Assembly (NCBI RefSeq): GCF_000585495.1
Contig: NZ_CP007264.1
Coordinates: 1,178,001 to 1,242,000 of the forward strand
Direction: 5' to 3'
DNA length: 64,000 nt
Origin: Thermococcus nautili
Lineage (GTDB): Archaea > Methanobacteriota_B > Thermococci > Thermococcales > Thermococcaceae
In this document: positions 50,430 through 60,056 of the stretch, piece after piece
Layout: every line of letters starts with the position of its first letter
How positions within the stretch are numbered: the first letter of the stretch is position 1
Made by a program: the position numbers and the translations under genes
Notes under the pieces: generated by a model
Database searches by the model: none
The model's input: only the letters and a program-made list of their open reading frames with translations
What the model was told of the DNA's origin: nothing

Positions 50430-51672
50430 TGAACCTCTCCTCCACTTCGCTTTTTATCAGCAGGAGGGCTATCGCTATCACCGTTATGGCCACTCCAACG
50501 GGCAGGACCATCCACCAGGCGCCGTTGTAGATGGCCCTCTGAGTTACCACCATCGCGAGCAGTTCTCCCCAGTTGAAGCCGAAGTTGACGTTGAAGAATC
50601 CGAGGATTGAGATTATGGCTATTACCTTGGCCGCCGTTAGTATGAGCTGGGAAACCGCGTAGGGTAGAACGGCCTTCAGAACGTGCCTTCTGAGAATCCA
50701 GAGCTCACTTCCACCAACGGCCTTTGAGGCGAGGATGTGTTCTTTTGAGAGTTCTGTCATGGTTATCGTTCTGACGTTCTGGCTGACCTTACCGAAGAGG
50801 AGGAGCGACAGGGCAAAGACGAACGCACCGGTTGATATCTCTATGGTTCCATAGTAGCTGACGCTTCCGAGGATTGGAACGAGGAGAATCATCGCTGGAA
50901 CAAGGGGGAGCATCGAGGAAACCTTTGCAAAGCCTTCCACTAGGGCTCCCAGCTTTCCTGAGAGGGCCCCGAACAAACCGGTTGCAGTGCCGAGGAGAAC
51001 CGTTGTCAGGGCGGTCAGGAAAACTATCACAAGGGTCTGGGGTAGTCCGCCGAGGAATATAACCGCTATGTCCCTCCCGTCCGAGTCCGTTCCGAGGGGA
51101 CCGTAAGTTCTTCCAACGACGCGGAGGGTTATTTTTGATGATGCGTTGACTCTAAAGGTGTACTTTCCTTTTACTGGAACCCACTCGTCTCCCTCCTTCC
51201 TGAAAAACAGAATCTTAAGACCCTCCCCCTTGACTATCATGTCCGAGATGTCGTCGTTGACTCCCATCTGCCTTGCGAGGTCAAAAACTGTGAAGAAAGC
51301 CTTTCCTGTGGACGTTATTCCCGTTATGGTGCCGGAGTAGAGCGTTACTTTCTTCCCGTCCGGTGTCAGCACCGTTACCTCTACGAAGCCGGACCAGTTT
51401 GCCGGGGGTATTATTAGGATGTCCTGTGGTGGCTGGTCGTAGTGGAAGTTGTACACGTACTCTCCGGGCTTTTCCTCCCTGAGGTTTCCCGTTGGAGGGA
51501 GGCTTTTTCCAAAGAGGTTAACCCACTCTGGTGGGGCCATTCTGGGATTCTTCAGCCAGTAGGTTTTGTAGTTCCAGTTCTTGACGTCCTCCACTGGAAT
51601 CACGTGGGGTGAGATGAGTGCGAGGAGGACGTAGATTAAGAGAATCGCAAAGCCCGCCTTCATCTTCCTCAT
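50407..51672 (-). CDS. DppC-type ABC permease with large extracytoplasmic insert, pair 1
   Basis: A 421-residue permease. Helix 1 (about 5-25) is followed by an exported domain of about 170 residues (about 26-195, including EKPGEYVYNFHYDQPPQDILIIPPANWSG) that ordinary DppC proteins lack, then the usual five-helix BPD_transp core with the EAA-type loop ELSKEHILASKAVGGSELWILRRHVLKAVLP. It would form a heterodimer with the DppB-type protein encoded just upstream (4-base overlap). No ATPase or binding protein is encoded beside it. The exported domain shares long near-identical stretches with pair 2. Confidence 0.85.
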   Translation of the reverse strand: MRKMKAGFAILLIYVLLALISPHVIPVEDVKNWNYKTYWLKNPRMAPPEWVNLFGKSLPPTGNLREEKPGEYVYNFHYDQPPQDILIIPPANWSGFVEVTVLTPDGKKVTLYSGTITGITSTGKAFFTVFDLARQMGVNDDISDMIVKGEGLKILFFRKEGDEWVPVKGKYTFRVNASSKITLRVVGRTYGPLGTDSDGRDIAVIFLGGLPQTLVIVFLTALTTVLLGTATGLFGALSGKLGALVEGFAKVSSMLPLVPAMILLVPILGSVSYYGTIEISTGAFVFALSLLLFGKVSQNVRTITMTELSKEHILASKAVGGSELWILRRHVLKAVLPYAVSQLILTAAKVIAIISILGFFNVNFGFNWGELLAMVVTQRAIYNGAWWMVLPVGVAITVIAIALLLIKSEVEERFINPWESL

Positions 51673-52736
51673 TGTCTTCTCACCCTTGGGTCAAGGTATA
51701 CGTAGACTATCTCGGTTAGGAGCGAGTTGATGAAGTAAATCAACAGCATGGCAAAACCAACGACGAAGATGGCCTCTGGGTAGTAGACGAACTCAACGCC
51801 CTCCGGCGGCTTGTTGATTACCCTGAAGGAGTGCAACAGGATGTATCCGAGGCCTGGAACGTCGAAGACGAGCTCTATGACGAGGACGCTCATGAAAACG
51901 TCCATGAAGTTGTAGGTTGTGTAGGTTAGAAAACTCGGAAAGACCACACGGAGGAGCTTTTTCATGATTCTGCCGTCAGGCAGGCCCCTTGCGATGTCGT
52001 AGGTTATGTGGTCGCTCTTCCTTTCACTCACGACGATGTTCCTCAGCGTGAAGGCGTACTCCCACGTTGCCGAGAGAATCATTGCGATAGCGGGCAGGGC
52101 GAAGCCGACGGCGTACTCACCCAGCCCTGGGGAACCGTCAGTTGAGGCGAGCTGGATTCTCATGGCGAAATCAGGAAGGACTGAAAACCTCCAGGCGAGC
52201 AGGAACACAACGGCGCCTATAAACCACACCGGGATTGCGGAGAAGAGCTGGGCCATGGTGGAAATCAAGGAATCAAGGCGTCCGCCCCTGTAGCCTGCCC
52301 GCAGGCCGAGGTACGTTCCAACCGCGAGGATGCACAGTTCCACGAGGATTAGGATTACGATGGTGTTCTTGAGGTAATAGCCCATAGGGTGGCTGAAGCC
52401 CTTGAGTCCTGCGCTCCCGAGGTCTTTGAAAACTGATAATGAGGTTTTGAAGTAGTACTCAAGGGTTCCCGTGAAAGTTGGCTTTATCCTGAGCACCTTA
52501 TAGGTCCAGTACCATGCGTACTCCGTTTCGTTCATTCCCAGCTTTTCCATCTGGGCCTCAAAGTACTGCCTGTTCTCATGTATGACCTTGAGGTTCTGCG
52601 TAAAGACGTCCTGTATTTTGTACTGCGTTAACTTCCACTGGGCGGACGTCACGAGAATTAGGAACACGAGGACGGCAACGGTAAAAAACACGAAGTTTTT
52701 GACTATTACTTTTCCAACTTGTCTTCGCGCACCCAC
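51669..52736 (-). CDS. DppB-type ABC permease, pair 1
   Basis: A 355-residue permease with an N-terminal helix (about 10-30), an exported segment (about 31-125), five further helices and the EAA-type loop DIARGLPDGRIMKKLLRVVFPSFLTY. It is the usual partner of DppC in peptide or oligosaccharide ABC importers. The start is GTG (52736). The gene is closely related to the DppB at 54099, with the same exported pattern KLGMNETEYAWYWTYK, so pairs 1 and 2 arose by duplication of the two-gene unit. Confidence 0.87.
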   Translation of the reverse strand: MGARRQVGKVIVKNFVFFTVAVLVFLILVTSAQWKLTQYKIQDVFTQNLKVIHENRQYFEAQMEKLGMNETEYAWYWTYKVLRIKPTFTGTLEYYFKTSLSVFKDLGSAGLKGFSHPMGYYLKNTIVILILVELCILAVGTYLGLRAGYRGGRLDSLISTMAQLFSAIPVWFIGAVVFLLAWRFSVLPDFAMRIQLASTDGSPGLGEYAVGFALPAIAMILSATWEYAFTLRNIVVSERKSDHITYDIARGLPDGRIMKKLLRVVFPSFLTYTTYNFMDVFMSVLVIELVFDVPGLGYILLHSFRVINKPPEGVEFVYYPEAIFVVGFAMLLIYFINSLLTEIVYVYLDPRVRRQ

Positions 52737-52830
52737 TTATTCCACCATGAGAAATACTCGCCATGAGTTTAAAAGTTTTGACATTTTTCTTTTTCAGGCC
52801 TCGTTCCCTTCCGTAAGAAATTGAAAAATT

Positions 52831-54102
52831 TCAAAGGGCTCCCTGGGAGTTTGTGAACTTTTTCTCGATTTCCCTTTTTATCAGGATGAGTGCAACCGCC
52901 AGGAGGGTTATGGCGACTCCCACGGGAAGAATCATCCACCAGGCGCCGTTGTAGATGGCCCTCTGAGTCACCACCATCGTGAACAGCTCCCCCCAGTTGA
53001 AACCAAAGCTCACACCGAAGAACCCGAGTATCGATATTAGCGCTATTACCTTGGCGCTCGTCAGGACGAACTGGGAGCTCACGTAGGGCAGGACCGTTCT
53101 CAAAACGTGTCTTCTGAGAATCCACACTTCGCTCGCGCCGGCCGCCTTTGAGGCGAGGATGTGTTCTTTTGAGAGTTCTGTCATGGTTATCGTTCTGACG
53201 TTCTGGCTGACCTTGCCGAAGAGGAGGAGCGACAGGGCAAGGACAATGGGCCAGATGGATACTTTAATCGCCCCGTAATAGCTGACCCCTCCGAGTATCG
53301 GGACCAGGAGAATCATTGCAGGAACCAGCGGGAGCATCGAGGAAACCTTACCAAACCCTTCTACGAGCCTTCCGGCCTTTCCGGAGAGGGCCCCGAAGAT
53401 GCCGATAAGTGCACCGAGGAAAACCGTTAGGAACGCCGTGGCGAAGACTATAACCAGGGTTTCCGGCAGTCCGGCAAAGAAAATGACGCTTATGTCTCTA
53501 CCGTACAGGTCAGTTCCCAGTGGGCCGTAAACCCTTCCAACGACGCGTAATTTCACGTGGACACTTGAATTTACCGTAAAGGTGTACGTCCCGTGAACAG
53601 GAACCCATCTGCCGTTGTCCCGCCTTTCAAAGAGTATTTCGATGCCGTTTCCGCCCATCACCAAGCTCGTGGCGGTGTCCTCTGGTACCCCCAGCTCCTT
53701 GGCCGCCTGGAGCATCGTGTACAGGGATTTCCCGATGAAGGTTGGGCCCGAGACAAGACCGGAGTATAGAACCACCTCCTTTCCGTCGGGGGTTTTAGCT
53801 GAGACTGTCACATCTCCGCTCCAGTTTGCTGGGGGGATTATTAGGATGTCCTGTGGTGGCTGGTCGTAGTGGAAGTTGTACACGTACTCTCCGGGCTTTT
53901 CCTCCCTCAGGTTCTCCGTTGGGGGAAGGCTCTTTCCAAAGATGTTGACCCACTCCGGAGGGGCAAGTTTGGGGTTTCCCTCCCAGTACGTGGCGTAGTG
54001 CCAGTTCTCGATGTCGTTCGGATTTACCAGAATCGGAGAAAGCACTGCCAGGAGCAGGTAGGCGGCGATTATCGCGGTTCCGGCTTTGAGCTTTCCGCTC
54101 AT
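52831..54102 (-). CDS. DppC-type ABC permease with large extracytoplasmic insert, pair 2
   Basis: A 423-residue permease with the same order as the pair 1 protein: helix 1, an exported insert of about 170 residues, then the five-helix core with ELSKEHILASKAAGASEVWILRRHVLRTVLP. The insert includes the shared EKPGEYVYNFHYDQPPQDILIIPPANWSG. The ATG at 54102 follows GGTGAGAAC and overlaps the DppB stop codon by 4 bases. The substrate is unknown; peptide or sugar-chain import is usual for the family. Confidence 0.85.
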   Translation of the reverse strand: MSGKLKAGTAIIAAYLLLAVLSPILVNPNDIENWHYATYWEGNPKLAPPEWVNIFGKSLPPTENLREEKPGEYVYNFHYDQPPQDILIIPPANWSGDVTVSAKTPDGKEVVLYSGLVSGPTFIGKSLYTMLQAAKELGVPEDTATSLVMGGNGIEILFERRDNGRWVPVHGTYTFTVNSSVHVKLRVVGRVYGPLGTDLYGRDISVIFFAGLPETLVIVFATAFLTVFLGALIGIFGALSGKAGRLVEGFGKVSSMLPLVPAMILLVPILGGVSYYGAIKVSIWPIVLALSLLLFGKVSQNVRTITMTELSKEHILASKAAGASEVWILRRHVLRTVLPYVSSQFVLTSAKVIALISILGFFGVSFGFNWGELFTMVVTQRAIYNGAWWMILPVGVAITLLAVALILIKREIEKKFTNSQGAL

Positions 54103-55166
54103 GTTCTCACCCTCGGGTCGAGGTAAACGTACAGCAGGTCAACGAGGAGGGAGTTGATGTAGTAGAGCAGTATCATGAAGAAGCCGACCGCGAATATTGC
54201 CTGGGGATAGTAGTAGTACTCGACGCCGTGAGGGGGTATGTTGACGGCTCTGAATGAATTCAGCAGGATGTAGCCCAGGCCTGGAACGTCAAAGACAACC
54301 TCGACGACGAGAACGCTCATGAGAATGTCCATGAAGTTGTAGCTCGTGTACGTCAGAAAACTCGGAAAGACCAGCCTCAAAAGTTTCCGTCTAATCCTGC
54401 CTTCTGGAAGCCCCCTGGCCCTGTCGTAGATGACGTAGTCGCTCCCCTTCTCAGTTGTCACTATGTTCCTGAGTGTGTAAGCGTACTCCCATATTGAGGC
54501 GATGCCCATCGTTATCGCTGGCAGAATGAAGCCGACGATGTACGCGCTCGCCTTTCCAATTGTGTCCGTTGCGGCGAGCTGAACCCTTATTGTGAAATCG
54601 GGAACGATGGAAAACCTCCAGGCGAGCAGGAAAATTAGGGCTCCGATGAACCACACCGGCACCGCAGAGAAGAGCTGGGCGAGCGCTGAGACGAGTGCGT
54701 CAAGCCGTCCACCGTTGTAGCCCGCTTTGAGACCGAGGTAAGTTCCGAGTCCGAGGACGGTGAGTTCAACCATTATGAGGATTACAACCGTGTTTTTGAG
54801 GTAGTACCAGAGGGGATGACCAAAGCTTCCAAACACTGGACCGTACTCGACCTTTCCGAAAATCGAAAAGGCCGTTCTTGCGTAGTACTCAAGGGTTCCC
54901 GTAAAGGTCTGCCTTATGTTGAGTTGCTTGTAGGTTAAATACCAAGCGTACTCCGTCTCGTTCATTCCAAGCTTTTCCATTTCTCCTTCAAAGCGTTCCC
55001 TGTACTCGCGGATAAATATGAGGTTGCTGATGAGCATATCGTTCATTTTGAACCTCGTGACGCTCCACTGGGCGGCGGTCACCAGTGTCAGAAAAATGAG
55101 TGTCGCTATCAGAAACAACGCCGTGTTCTTGAGTATAACTCGTCCTACTTGGTTTCTTTTCCCCAC
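54099..55166 (-). CDS. DppB-type ABC permease, pair 2
   Basis: A 355-residue permease: N-terminal helix (about 12-31), exported segment with KLGMNETEYAWYLTYK, and five helices with the EAA-type loop YDRARGLPEGRIRRKLLRLVFPSFLTY. The start is GTG (55166). It is the first gene of a four-gene run (B2-C2-B1-C1) transcribed on the minus strand, with about 95 bases between the pairs. High similarity to pair 1 suggests tandem duplication followed by divergence. Confidence 0.87.
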   Translation of the reverse strand: MGKRNQVGRVILKNTALFLIATLIFLTLVTAAQWSVTRFKMNDMLISNLIFIREYRERFEGEMEKLGMNETEYAWYLTYKQLNIRQTFTGTLEYYARTAFSIFGKVEYGPVFGSFGHPLWYYLKNTVVILIMVELTVLGLGTYLGLKAGYNGGRLDALVSALAQLFSAVPVWFIGALIFLLAWRFSIVPDFTIRVQLAATDTIGKASAYIVGFILPAITMGIASIWEYAYTLRNIVTTEKGSDYVIYDRARGLPEGRIRRKLLRLVFPSFLTYTSYNFMDILMSVLVVEVVFDVPGLGYILLNSFRAVNIPPHGVEYYYYPQAIFAVGFFMILLYYINSLLVDLLYVYLDPRVRT

Positions 55167-55216
55167 GGTCTACACCGAATTATCTATCACATGAAAGTTA
55201 AAAAAATTTATGTGTG

Positions 55217-56050
55217 TCAAAGTTTGAACCGGTTTCTATCCAGTCCAAGCTTTTCCAGCACGACCTTCCACTGCTCCTCAGGTACCTCCGGCTTTTGGAG
55301 CTCTTTCTCCGCCCTCTCCCTGCTCATGAGGCCGTAGCGAACGAGGGCCGCTATCCGTCTGTGCTCGAAGCTGTGGCCGTGCCTCTCCCAGTAGAGTTGC
55401 AGAGCCGGCCCAAGAACGAGGCAGTTGGTGGTGTAGCCCGGAAGCTCCGGGAACTCGAAGGGAAGCTTTTCCAGGATTTCAAAGCGCTCTTCCTCGGTCA
55501 TCATTGAGAGGAGCCTAATCTGAACGACTCCACCGCTCATGAGCCTGTATGGATGGTGGCCGAATGGAAGCTCGTGGCCCGTTATTATGTACCTGTAGCC
55601 GTTCCTGAGGGCGTACTTCCTCAGCTTCTCCATCGTCCTCTTCGAGCAGGCCCGGCACGGGCTCTGGCCCTTCAGGAGGGCGTTTCTGAAGATGTCGGAG
55701 TAGTCGTAGCGTAAGACTTTGAAGGGAACTCCAAGATGCTCGGCTATTCGCTTCGCGTTCTCTATAGCTTCCTCGGCCATGAGCCCGTGGTCTATCATCA
55801 CCGCTTCGAGCTCCGGGATTCTGTAGACCTCCTTGGCCAGGTAGAGCGCTACGACGCTGTCCTTTCCACCGGAGTAGGCAACCACTGCCCTGTCGACGTC
55901 CTTCATGAGTTCTTCGAGTTCCTTTCTGATTTTCTCCCTGTCGAGGGGGTGCTTTAGGTAAACCTGGCATTCACGGCATATCGGCTTTCCGTTTACGATG
56001 TCTATCCTCGACGTTCTCTCATCGTTGACGCAGAGTGAGCACTTCAGCAT
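55217..56050 (-). CDS. PP-loop ATPase with N-terminal zinc ribbon
   Basis: A 277-residue protein. It has two CxxC motifs at the N-terminus (CSLC ... CREC), the PP-loop SGGKDS (near residue 60), a later SPCRACSKR and GHELPFGHHPYR. It belongs to the broad PP-loop adenylating/thiolating group related to tRNA thiolases, but its target is unknown. It differs from the TtuA-type protein at 7246, which has a C-terminal zinc finger. It sits between two permease pairs with no obvious functional link. Confidence 0.78.
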   Translation of the reverse strand: MLKCSLCVNDERTSRIDIVNGKPICRECQVYLKHPLDREKIRKELEELMKDVDRAVVAYSGGKDSVVALYLAKEVYRIPELEAVMIDHGLMAEEAIENAKRIAEHLGVPFKVLRYDYSDIFRNALLKGQSPCRACSKRTMEKLRKYALRNGYRYIITGHELPFGHHPYRLMSGGVVQIRLLSMMTEEERFEILEKLPFEFPELPGYTTNCLVLGPALQLYWERHGHSFEHRRIAALVRYGLMSRERAEKELQKPEVPEEQWKVVLEKLGLDRNRFKL

Positions 56051-56077
56051 GGCGAGAGAAAAGAAAGGCCCTTTAAA

Positions 56078-56743
56078 TCATTTTTTGAAGCGCGAGGCCA
56101 GTGAATTTTTCTTGGACTTTATGAGCTCGACTTTTTCCTCGGTCTTTTCAACGCCCTTCTTTCCCGCGAAGAGGAGTACGAGGGCAATCTGGTCCCTCAG
56201 CAGGATTCCCCCGTTGTTTCTAGCGACGAACCACCCAAAGACAAAGCCCGAGAGCAATCCTAGAAGCCATAGTTTGAGAATGAAAATTCCAACGGGGCCT
56301 CTGGACGTTGAAAGGGTGGAGAGGGCTTTGTAAGCCAGGGCTAGGGCCAGGATGAAAGTTCCTTCGAGGAGAAGTCCGAGCCTCGTGACCCTTGCAAGGG
56401 TTCCGAGGAGCCTTCCCCTTAGATTCTTCAGGATTTTTCCATCGTGGTGGCTGTAGACGAGGAGCTTAGATACGTTTGCTCCGCTTCTGAACGCTAGAAA
56501 AGCAAAGAGCATCGCCAAATAGTCCCAGCGGACCTTCCAGGCGCCGTAGAGGCCAACCCCAATCCAAATCGGCGTGAACAGCCTTTCGATGGCTTTCTTT
56601 TCGTTCTCTGGGAGCTCCACGCGGAGGGCCTTCCGGACGAGCTTTCCGGTTATCCTCGTCATCAGCCGCGTTAGCGAAAGCCATAGGTTTGTCCCAATGA
56701 ATACCAGCAGGATGAACAGGGAGAGAGCGTTTTGGACTCCCAT
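56078..56743 (-). CDS. Hypothetical multi-pass membrane protein
   Basis: A 221-residue protein with about five hydrophobic segments (first at about 5-25, others between 60 and 180) and a basic C-terminal tail with GKKGVEKTEEKVELIKSKK. No family is recognised. GGTGGCGCCC precedes the ATG at 56743. It ends 27 bases before the PP-loop ATPase gene in the same direction and may share its transcript. Confidence 0.62.
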   Translation of the reverse strand: MGVQNALSLFILLVFIGTNLWLSLTRLMTRITGKLVRKALRVELPENEKKAIERLFTPIWIGVGLYGAWKVRWDYLAMLFAFLAFRSGANVSKLLVYSHHDGKILKNLRGRLLGTLARVTRLGLLLEGTFILALALAYKALSTLSTSRGPVGIFILKLWLLGLLSGFVFGWFVARNNGGILLRDQIALVLLFAGKKGVEKTEEKVELIKSKKNSLASRFKK

Positions 56744-56769
56744 GGGCGCCACCTACTGGGATTTACTGC

Positions 56770-58074
56770 TCATGTTTTAGACCTTTTGAGGAACCTCGCC
56801 TCGACGAACCTTCCGAGGTCTATGAAAGCGTAGGCTATCAGACCGAGGGAGAGGCCGAGGGGGACTATCTGCCACCAGTACGGAACGTACTTCGCTATTC
56901 CTGCCATCAGGGGCGTGCTCATTATGGTGCCCCAGTTGAACCCCGGAACGACGTTAAAGAACCCGAGGAGGGTTATGAAGGCTATTATCCCCGGTACTGA
57001 GATTGCGAAGAGGTAAACCACGTACGGGAGCAGAACCGGAAATATGTGGAACCTCAGGATTTGGAGCGGGCTTGCTCCCATTGCCCTGCTCGACTCTATG
57101 TAATCCTTTCTCAGCTCTTCCTCGACTATGGAGCGGATTTCCCTCGAAGAGGTGCCTATGAAGACTATGGCGACTATGAGCGCCATCACGTAGGGGTTGA
57201 CGTGTATCTTGATGTCATTGGGAGTTAGACCATACTCGATATGGCCGAGAACTACGACGAGGAGCACTGCCAGTGGTAGGGAGGGGGTTGAGGTTAAAAT
57301 CTTGGAGGCCGCGTTTACTACGGAACCGAACTTCGTTGAAATGACGCTCAGGGAACCTACGGCAAAGGCGAGGAGCGCAAGAATGCCCGCGCCGAGTATT
57401 GAAATCATTATCGTTTCCCTCGCGCCGTAGGCGTAGCCGGTCCACACGTCCCTTCCGTAAACATCCGTTCCCAGCCGGCCGTAGCTTAACCCCAGGATTC
57501 TAACCTTTGGCTCGTCGTTGGATTCGAGCTTTCCGAAGGTGCCGGTTATTACGATTTTGTAGGTTCCCTTTAGCGGGACGAAGTGAAAGACGCAGTCCGT
57601 TCCTGGTTCGGCGAATACTGCCTTGAGCGGGTTGTGGAACAGGAGCTGGGACCATGTTGGCTTTGGATTGCACTTTTCTTCTGCGATACGCATTATCGAT
57701 GAACTGATGGTGCCTAGGTTGAGGGAATCGGGAACTATTCCGTTCCAGATGGAATACTCCTTTCCGTGCGGGTCAACGATTGATATCCTCAGGCTCTTGG
57801 TGAGGTTTGGGATGACCAAGATGTTCTGGGGAACGCTCTCATAGTGAAAGTCGTAGTAGTACACGAAACTGCCGTTCTGGTAGGTCCCCTCAAGCCATTC
57901 CGTCTTGGGGAGCCCTGTTAGCTTACCGTACCACTCAGGGGGAACCCCGATGGGGTTGTACTTCCAGTAGGAGGCGTTGTTCCAGTTCTCGGCGTTTTTT
58001 TCGACAACCATGTGGGGCCCAATGATTGAGAATGCAACGAAGAATGCTATTATAAGAACCGAGAGCTTACGCAT
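56770..58074 (-). CDS. DppC-type ABC permease with large extracytoplasmic insert, pair 3
   Basis: A 434-residue permease, more distant from pairs 1 and 2. Helix 1 (about 5-22) is followed by an exported insert (about 23-210) with YYDFHYESVPQNILVIPN, recognisably similar to the FHYDQPPQDILIIP of the other copies, then the five-helix core with EELRKDYIESSRAMGASPLQILRFHIFPVLLP. The start at 58074 overlaps the DppB gene by 8 bases. The shared insert indicates one ancestral transporter for all three pairs. Confidence 0.85.
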   Translation of the reverse strand: MRKLSVLIIAFFVAFSIIGPHMVVEKNAENWNNASYWKYNPIGVPPEWYGKLTGLPKTEWLEGTYQNGSFVYYYDFHYESVPQNILVIPNLTKSLRISIVDPHGKEYSIWNGIVPDSLNLGTISSSIMRIAEEKCNPKPTWSQLLFHNPLKAVFAEPGTDCVFHFVPLKGTYKIVITGTFGKLESNDEPKVRILGLSYGRLGTDVYGRDVWTGYAYGARETIMISILGAGILALLAFAVGSLSVISTKFGSVVNAASKILTSTPSLPLAVLLVVVLGHIEYGLTPNDIKIHVNPYVMALIVAIVFIGTSSREIRSIVEEELRKDYIESSRAMGASPLQILRFHIFPVLLPYVVYLFAISVPGIIAFITLLGFFNVVPGFNWGTIMSTPLMAGIAKYVPYWWQIVPLGLSLGLIAYAFIDLGRFVEARFLKRSKT

Positions 58075-59065
58075 CCCGCCTCACCCTCGGGTCGAGCTTT
58101 AGGTACAGGCCTTCAAGGATTGAAGCGTTCACGAAGTACAGGGTGGACATTACAAGACTCGCAAAGAAGAGCATGCTCCCGTTCAGGGAGAAGATTAACT
58201 TCCCGACTCCCATCATAAACGTCCTGCCGATTCCTGGAACGTTGAAGAGAACCTCCACCGCCATGTCGTTCATCAGCAGGTTTAGGAAGCTGTAGCTCGT
58301 AAAGGTCAGGAAGCTCGGAAGGACAACGCGGAGGAGCTTGCGCTCTATCCTGCCGTCTGGGAGACCCTTCAGGACGTCGGTTATGACGTAGTCTTCCTCC
58401 CTTGCCCTGATGATTAGGTTCCTGACGGTCATTGCATAAACGGGAATGTTGACTAGGGTTAGGGTGAGAATCGGCAGGGCCAGGCCCTTCAGGTGGGTGA
58501 AAATGGTAACCCTGCCCTCAACGCTTGCCCTATGAATGTAGTCGAGGTAGCTCAGGGGGAGAACGCTAAGCTTCCACCAGAGAATCCAGAGGAGTGCAAC
58601 TGCCCAGAACCAGCCTGGGATGGCGGAGAAAGAGGGCCCGAGAATTCTAAGGATTCTATCTGAGATTCCCTCCCGATAACCGGCTCTCAAGCCCCACAGG
58701 GCCCCGAAGATGAGAATCAACAGGAGCGAAACCGAAAGAATTGCCAGGGTCAGGAGAATTGACGTGCCCGGGGTTGTTCCAACTGTGGAAGTGAAGATGC
58801 TGTGTGGGGTTGGGATGTAGTATATGAGAGTTGAGTTGCCCCTGGTTATCTTTACTACCTTCTCATCTTCATTTTTGAAGACGTCGGCCGAAAACTGGAA
58901 GTACTCTTTTGTTTTGTTGACGAGGTTCGCGGGGTGCAGTGCACTTCCAATGGATTCCCCACGTAGAGTGGCTTCTGAGGAGGCTATGAGAGCCGACAGT
59001 ATCATAACCACCGTTATAAATATGACCAACTCTCTGAGGATAACTCCAATTATTCTGGTGGTCAT
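58067..59065 (-). CDS. DppB-type ABC permease, pair 3
   Basis: A 332-residue permease with an N-terminal helix (about 8-28), a short exported segment, five further helices and the EAA-type loop TDVLKGLPDGRIERKLLRVVLPSFLTF. It is the partner of the DppC encoded just downstream. It is less similar to pairs 1 and 2 than they are to each other. The ATG at 59065 has no strong ribosome-binding site; a TATA-like sequence (TTTAATTACAC on the plus strand, about 59069-59079) lies close upstream. Confidence 0.85.
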   Translation of the reverse strand: MTTRIIGVILRELVIFITVVMILSALIASSEATLRGESIGSALHPANLVNKTKEYFQFSADVFKNEDEKVVKITRGNSTLIYYIPTPHSIFTSTVGTTPGTSILLTLAILSVSLLLILIFGALWGLRAGYREGISDRILRILGPSFSAIPGWFWAVALLWILWWKLSVLPLSYLDYIHRASVEGRVTIFTHLKGLALPILTLTLVNIPVYAMTVRNLIIRAREEDYVITDVLKGLPDGRIERKLLRVVLPSFLTFTSYSFLNLLMNDMAVEVLFNVPGIGRTFMMGVGKLIFSLNGSMLFFASLVMSTLYFVNASILEGLYLKLDPRVRRDA

Positions 59066-59106
59066 CGGTTTAATTACACAAAAGATGAATAAAAAAGTTG
59101 CGGTCG

Positions 59107-60009
59107 CTACTCAAGTCTCGTCCTCTTCACAACCGGCGCTACCTCTCTCGCGACCCTCCTGACGCTGAAGAGCGTGAGCGCGTCCATTTTCTTGAGCTGG
59201 GCTAAAAGGCAACCGCTTATCCTGACGTCTATGTACTTCTTTGCCTCCATCGCCGTTTTGAGAAGCTCCCTCATGCTCTCGGCCCTCTCGAAATCGAGGC
59301 CCGCCCTCTTAAGTCGGTCCACGTTGAGCTCGTGAACCGTCAGCGGCTGTAGGTGCATCTCGTCTATTCCAAGGGAAGCTGCCAGCTCCGCTATCCTCGG
59401 TATGTCCTCATCGTTTATCCCGGGCATGAATATTGTTCTCACAACCGAGCGGACGCTTTTGTCCGAGCCAACTATCCTCAGCGCGTTGACGACTGCGTCG
59501 AACGTGTCGGCGTTCGTAATTTTGAGATGCTTTTCGCGCGTCGAGGCGTCGAGGCTTATCATGACGATGTCGAAGTCGAGCTTTTGCCAGAGCTCCTCGG
59601 TGAGGAGCGAGCCGTTGGTCTGGAGGTCGAGCCTCGCCTCCGGAAACCTCTCGCGGAGCATTCTGTTGACCTCTACTATTCGCTTGCTCAGCAGTGGCTC
59701 CCCGTACTGCGAAACGGTTATCGCTTTCGGGTTCTCCCAGCCGTAGTAGCCCGGTTTTGGCGCCTTTCCGAGCTTCACCGCGACGTTCGAGTAGCAGAAG
59801 ATGCAGTCGTGGTTGCAGGCGGGCGTTAGCTCGTAGCTCGGGTGATGAACGGGGTTTGGATTGCTCAAATCGAGGCCCTGGCAGTATCTGCAGTGGCTCG
59901 GGTAGAGCATCTCGTCAACGAACTTCTTTAGGAGTCTCGCCTCCTCGTTCTCAAGAATCTGGGGCTCGACGCCCATCTTCCTCGCAAACTCCTCCCAGCT
60001 GTACCTCAT
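59107..60009 (-). CDS. Radical SAM protein
   Basis: A 300-residue radical SAM enzyme. The cluster-binding cysteines are in CNHDCIFC (near residues 59-66), preceded by an extra HCRYC pair near residue 41 that may bind another cluster or metal. Later elements include LDLQTNGSLL and MISLDASTREKH, typical of the fold. The substrate is unknown. The open frame extends upstream into pyrK, but ATG 60009 follows GGTGAGAGG and is chosen. It lies 47 bases after pyrK in the same direction, so it may share the pyrimidine transcript. Confidence 0.83.
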   Translation of the reverse strand: MRYSWEEFARKMGVEPQILENEEARLLKKFVDEMLYPSHCRYCQGLDLSNPNPVHHPSYELTPACNHDCIFCYSNVAVKLGKAPKPGYYGWENPKAITVSQYGEPLLSKRIVEVNRMLRERFPEARLDLQTNGSLLTEELWQKLDFDIVMISLDASTREKHLKITNADTFDAVVNALRIVGSDKSVRSVVRTIFMPGINDEDIPRIAELAASLGIDEMHLQPLTVHELNVDRLKRAGLDFERAESMRELLKTAMEAKKYIDVRISGCLLAQLKKMDALTLFSVRRVAREVAPVVKRTRLE

Positions 60010-60056
60010 CCTCTCACCGGCCGGAGCGGATAAAAGGGGCTTAAAAAGGTGATTGG

